DNA of 21,031 nt from positions 1 through 21,031 of IMG/VR virus record IMGVR_UViG_3300048927_000299; one strand, written 5' to 3'. The position numbers and the translations under genes were made by a program. Under the pieces are notes generated by a model. The model made no database searches, had not been told where the DNA came from, and worked only from the letters and a program-made list of their open reading frames with translations. Below are positions 20,801 through 21,031 of the stretch, in pieces; position 1 is the first letter of the stretch; every line of letters begins with the position of its first letter. Source of the stretch: a virus.

Positions 20801-21031
20801 ATTTACCCCTGTCCCCGCCTGACCCGCGGTACCCGTCGCCCCACCGGCACCGCCGTCGCCGACTCCAGCCCCACCAGGCGCCGCCCACACGACCCCACTG
20901 GCTGTGGCGAACGCCAGCAGACAGGCCATCGCCAGTCCTGTTTTTTGTGGCAGAACAGTCCCCGCATTGGCTCCACTGCCCTGCGATTTACTGCCCAGTT
21001 CGGAAACCACCTGGCACAGCCCGGTGGCGGA
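17819..21031 (-). CDS. Type Va autotransporter with PATR repeats, 5' end outside the window
   Basis: The minus-strand frame is open to the window edge, so the gene is 5'-truncated. Before the GTG at 21010 seven more codons read SATGLCQ, giving ATGLCQVVSELGSK, the end of an extended signal peptide (ESPR); the true start is therefore beyond the window. Numbered from that GTG, a hydrophobic core (about 24-43) ends at VWA/A. A glycine-rich stretch (45-~215) follows, then a beta-helix passenger with PATR motifs (ALTKTGVGSLTFSGANTYSG, GLTKVGSGRFSLSGANTYSG). Then come nine XPG triplets (711-737) and a C-terminal beta-barrel of ~270 residues ending in MGVRVKW, with the terminal aromatic residue used for outer-membrane insertion. 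No protease or lipase triad is visible; adhesion or aggregation is a guess. Confidence 0.92.
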   Translation of the reverse strand, partial: SATGLCQVVSELGSKSQGSGANAGTVLPQKTGLAMACLLAFATASGVVWAAPGGAGVGDGGAGGATGTAGQAGTGVNSLGGAAGVLGVNDGQGGSGVNGGGGGGGASGTAFAPTGGRGADGSPSFGGTGGGGGGGDGFVTDSDTTNAVVATGGNGGDSAGGIGGGGGGGNGLTVSVPDRTVTNTATGTLLGGRGGVGSLPGAGGAGLAGSGLSVINDGHIEGGTGGTKNVPLDPNTTGGSGITGAKQVINSGYIGGGLSSDQPGGGGVQVRANAIEFTGTANTLEVRKGSTIVGNVVGAVGASNTLALGGTADDSFDTSQIGSAAQYRNFTNFQKIGTSTYTLTGATTEVTPWSVLGGTLHVSSDDSLGATSGALTLDGGTLHASQVGIARPVILGAAGGTVDSGSTINLTGVISGPGALTKTGVGSLTFSGANTYSGATHVVEGTLDSLTVNTLSANSAHTVDSGATLNIFKDQLIGSLAGAGAVSLGEQFTASAASLTTGGDGTSTTFSGVMSGQGGLTKVGSGRFSLSGANTYSGATQVNGGTLSAAAANTFSATSAHTVASGATLDTAGFNQSVAALTNGGTVSLVGSAPGSTLTVTGPYVGQNGVLRLGTALSDSSGASDRLVLSGPGAVASGHTALQVVNQQGLGALTAGDGITVISALNGATTTAQTTKDAFSLAGGHVDAGAYEYRLYAADANGAGENWYLRSSLAPVTNPGNPGTPGNPGTPGTPGNPGTPGKPGVVPTYRTEVPLLAAVPEQLRQGNLTMLGNLHQRLGSNATEEQSTAQGAMVDDNRRAWGRALGSELNIAQSGTVSQTSDGRLSGFQVGSDLFADDNWQAGVYAGELKGNMDVKGFARGVNNLSVGRNDLTNQYLGGYATWTDASGLYVDSVLQKGLHQYKAHSEGQKISGKADSWLASVEVGKAFALGGPWRIEPQVQLVQQHLSVDDEHLANTQVRQDAHQGLLARLGARLEGDFATPIGLVQPYTRVNLYRAGSGNDKTRFETSQASTAISSSTGYTSSELAAGATVQLNKSTDVYAELGKQWAAGGDTDVSSSVQGSMGVRVKW
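18800..18880 (-). repeat. Tandem XPG triplet repeat (nine copies) in the autotransporter linker
   Basis: The 81 nt encode nine Asn/Thr/Lys-Pro-Gly triplets (NPG NPG TPG NPG TPG TPG NPG TPG KPG) between passenger and barrel. The DNA repeats in 9-nt units, which could change copy number by slippage. The collagen-like pattern suggests a stiff or extended spacer. Confidence 0.85.
19321..19800 (-). repeat. Diverged direct repeat, period 300 nt, in the PATR passenger
   Basis: The segment at 19321-19500 and that at 19621-19800 align without gaps at an offset of exactly 300 nt, sharing among others GTGTGCGCCGAG and GTGGCGCCGCTGTAGGT. They encode two passenger repeats with NTYSGAT and SAHTV-SGATL motifs. 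Confidence 0.75.
20400..20880 (-). repeat. Low-complexity glycine-rich coding region of the passenger
   Basis: The plus strand here is dominated by CCACCG/CCGCCA runs, coding for stretches such as GGGGGGG and GGAGG on the minus strand. It forms the N-terminal ~170 residues of the mature passenger, with scattered Asp and Asn. Confidence 0.75.

Noticed and set aside
1-21031. CRISPR array, insertion sequence or defence gene cluster
   Set aside because: No regular repeat-spacer structure, no transposase-like frame and no defence-type domain was seen; repeats found are coding or short hairpins.

Overview
The window is almost entirely the late (virion structure and lysis) half of a P2-like myovirus prophage. 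It is followed by a convergent 5'-truncated autotransporter gene that is probably part of the bacterial chromosome. GC-rich codon use, GTG/TTG starts, the Pseudomonas-like autotransporter (extended signal peptide, PATR repeats, C-terminal barrel) and the overall phage type suggest a Pseudomonas host, perhaps of the fluorescens group. This is inference from protein character, not from a marker gene. Portal, terminase large subunit, integrase, repressor and replication genes are not in the window; in P2 the portal and large terminase lie just left of gpO.

Layout. 21-3245: head genes in P2 order O (protease/scaffold), N (capsid), M (small terminase), L (head completion). 3242-4364: R and S tail-completion genes. 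4376-5950: DUF2586 sheath and DUF2597 tube, which replace P2 FI/FII. 5950-7503: a lysis island inside the tail operon, made of a four-cysteine zinc-finger protein, a one-TM coiled-coil holin candidate, a signal-anchored lysozyme, Rz and an embedded out-of-frame Rz1. 7500-7954: tail-assembly chaperone with an A_AAA_AAG -1 frameshift site that would make a 151-aa fusion from two overlapping frames. 7960-9945: tape measure. 9942-13659: DUF2590 baseplate protein, baseplate J, tail protein I and a collar-type tail fibre with seven HxH motifs. 13668-17497: fibre-assembly protein, a 307-aa protein of unknown function, a small baseplate-associated protein, a gpD-like hub and a gpV-like spike. 17498-17818: intergenic, with several inverted repeats including a strong terminator for the opposite strand. 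17819-21031 (minus strand): autotransporter.

The genes form one tightly packed, apparently polycistronic rightward unit. Most junctions are ATGA, GTGA or TTGA overlaps, and the only sizeable gap is 98 nt between M and L. The head module is classical P2. The tail module differs in order and protein families and resembles, as I recall, the HP1/K139 branch of P2-like phages.

The most interesting items are the frameshift cassette, the lysis island with its zinc-finger gene and atypically spaced lysozyme active site, the HxH-rich fibre and HTH spike tip, the unrecognised 307-aa protein between fibre and baseplate genes, and the phage/autotransporter junction. I see no CRISPR array, tRNA, insertion sequence or clearly new defence system.
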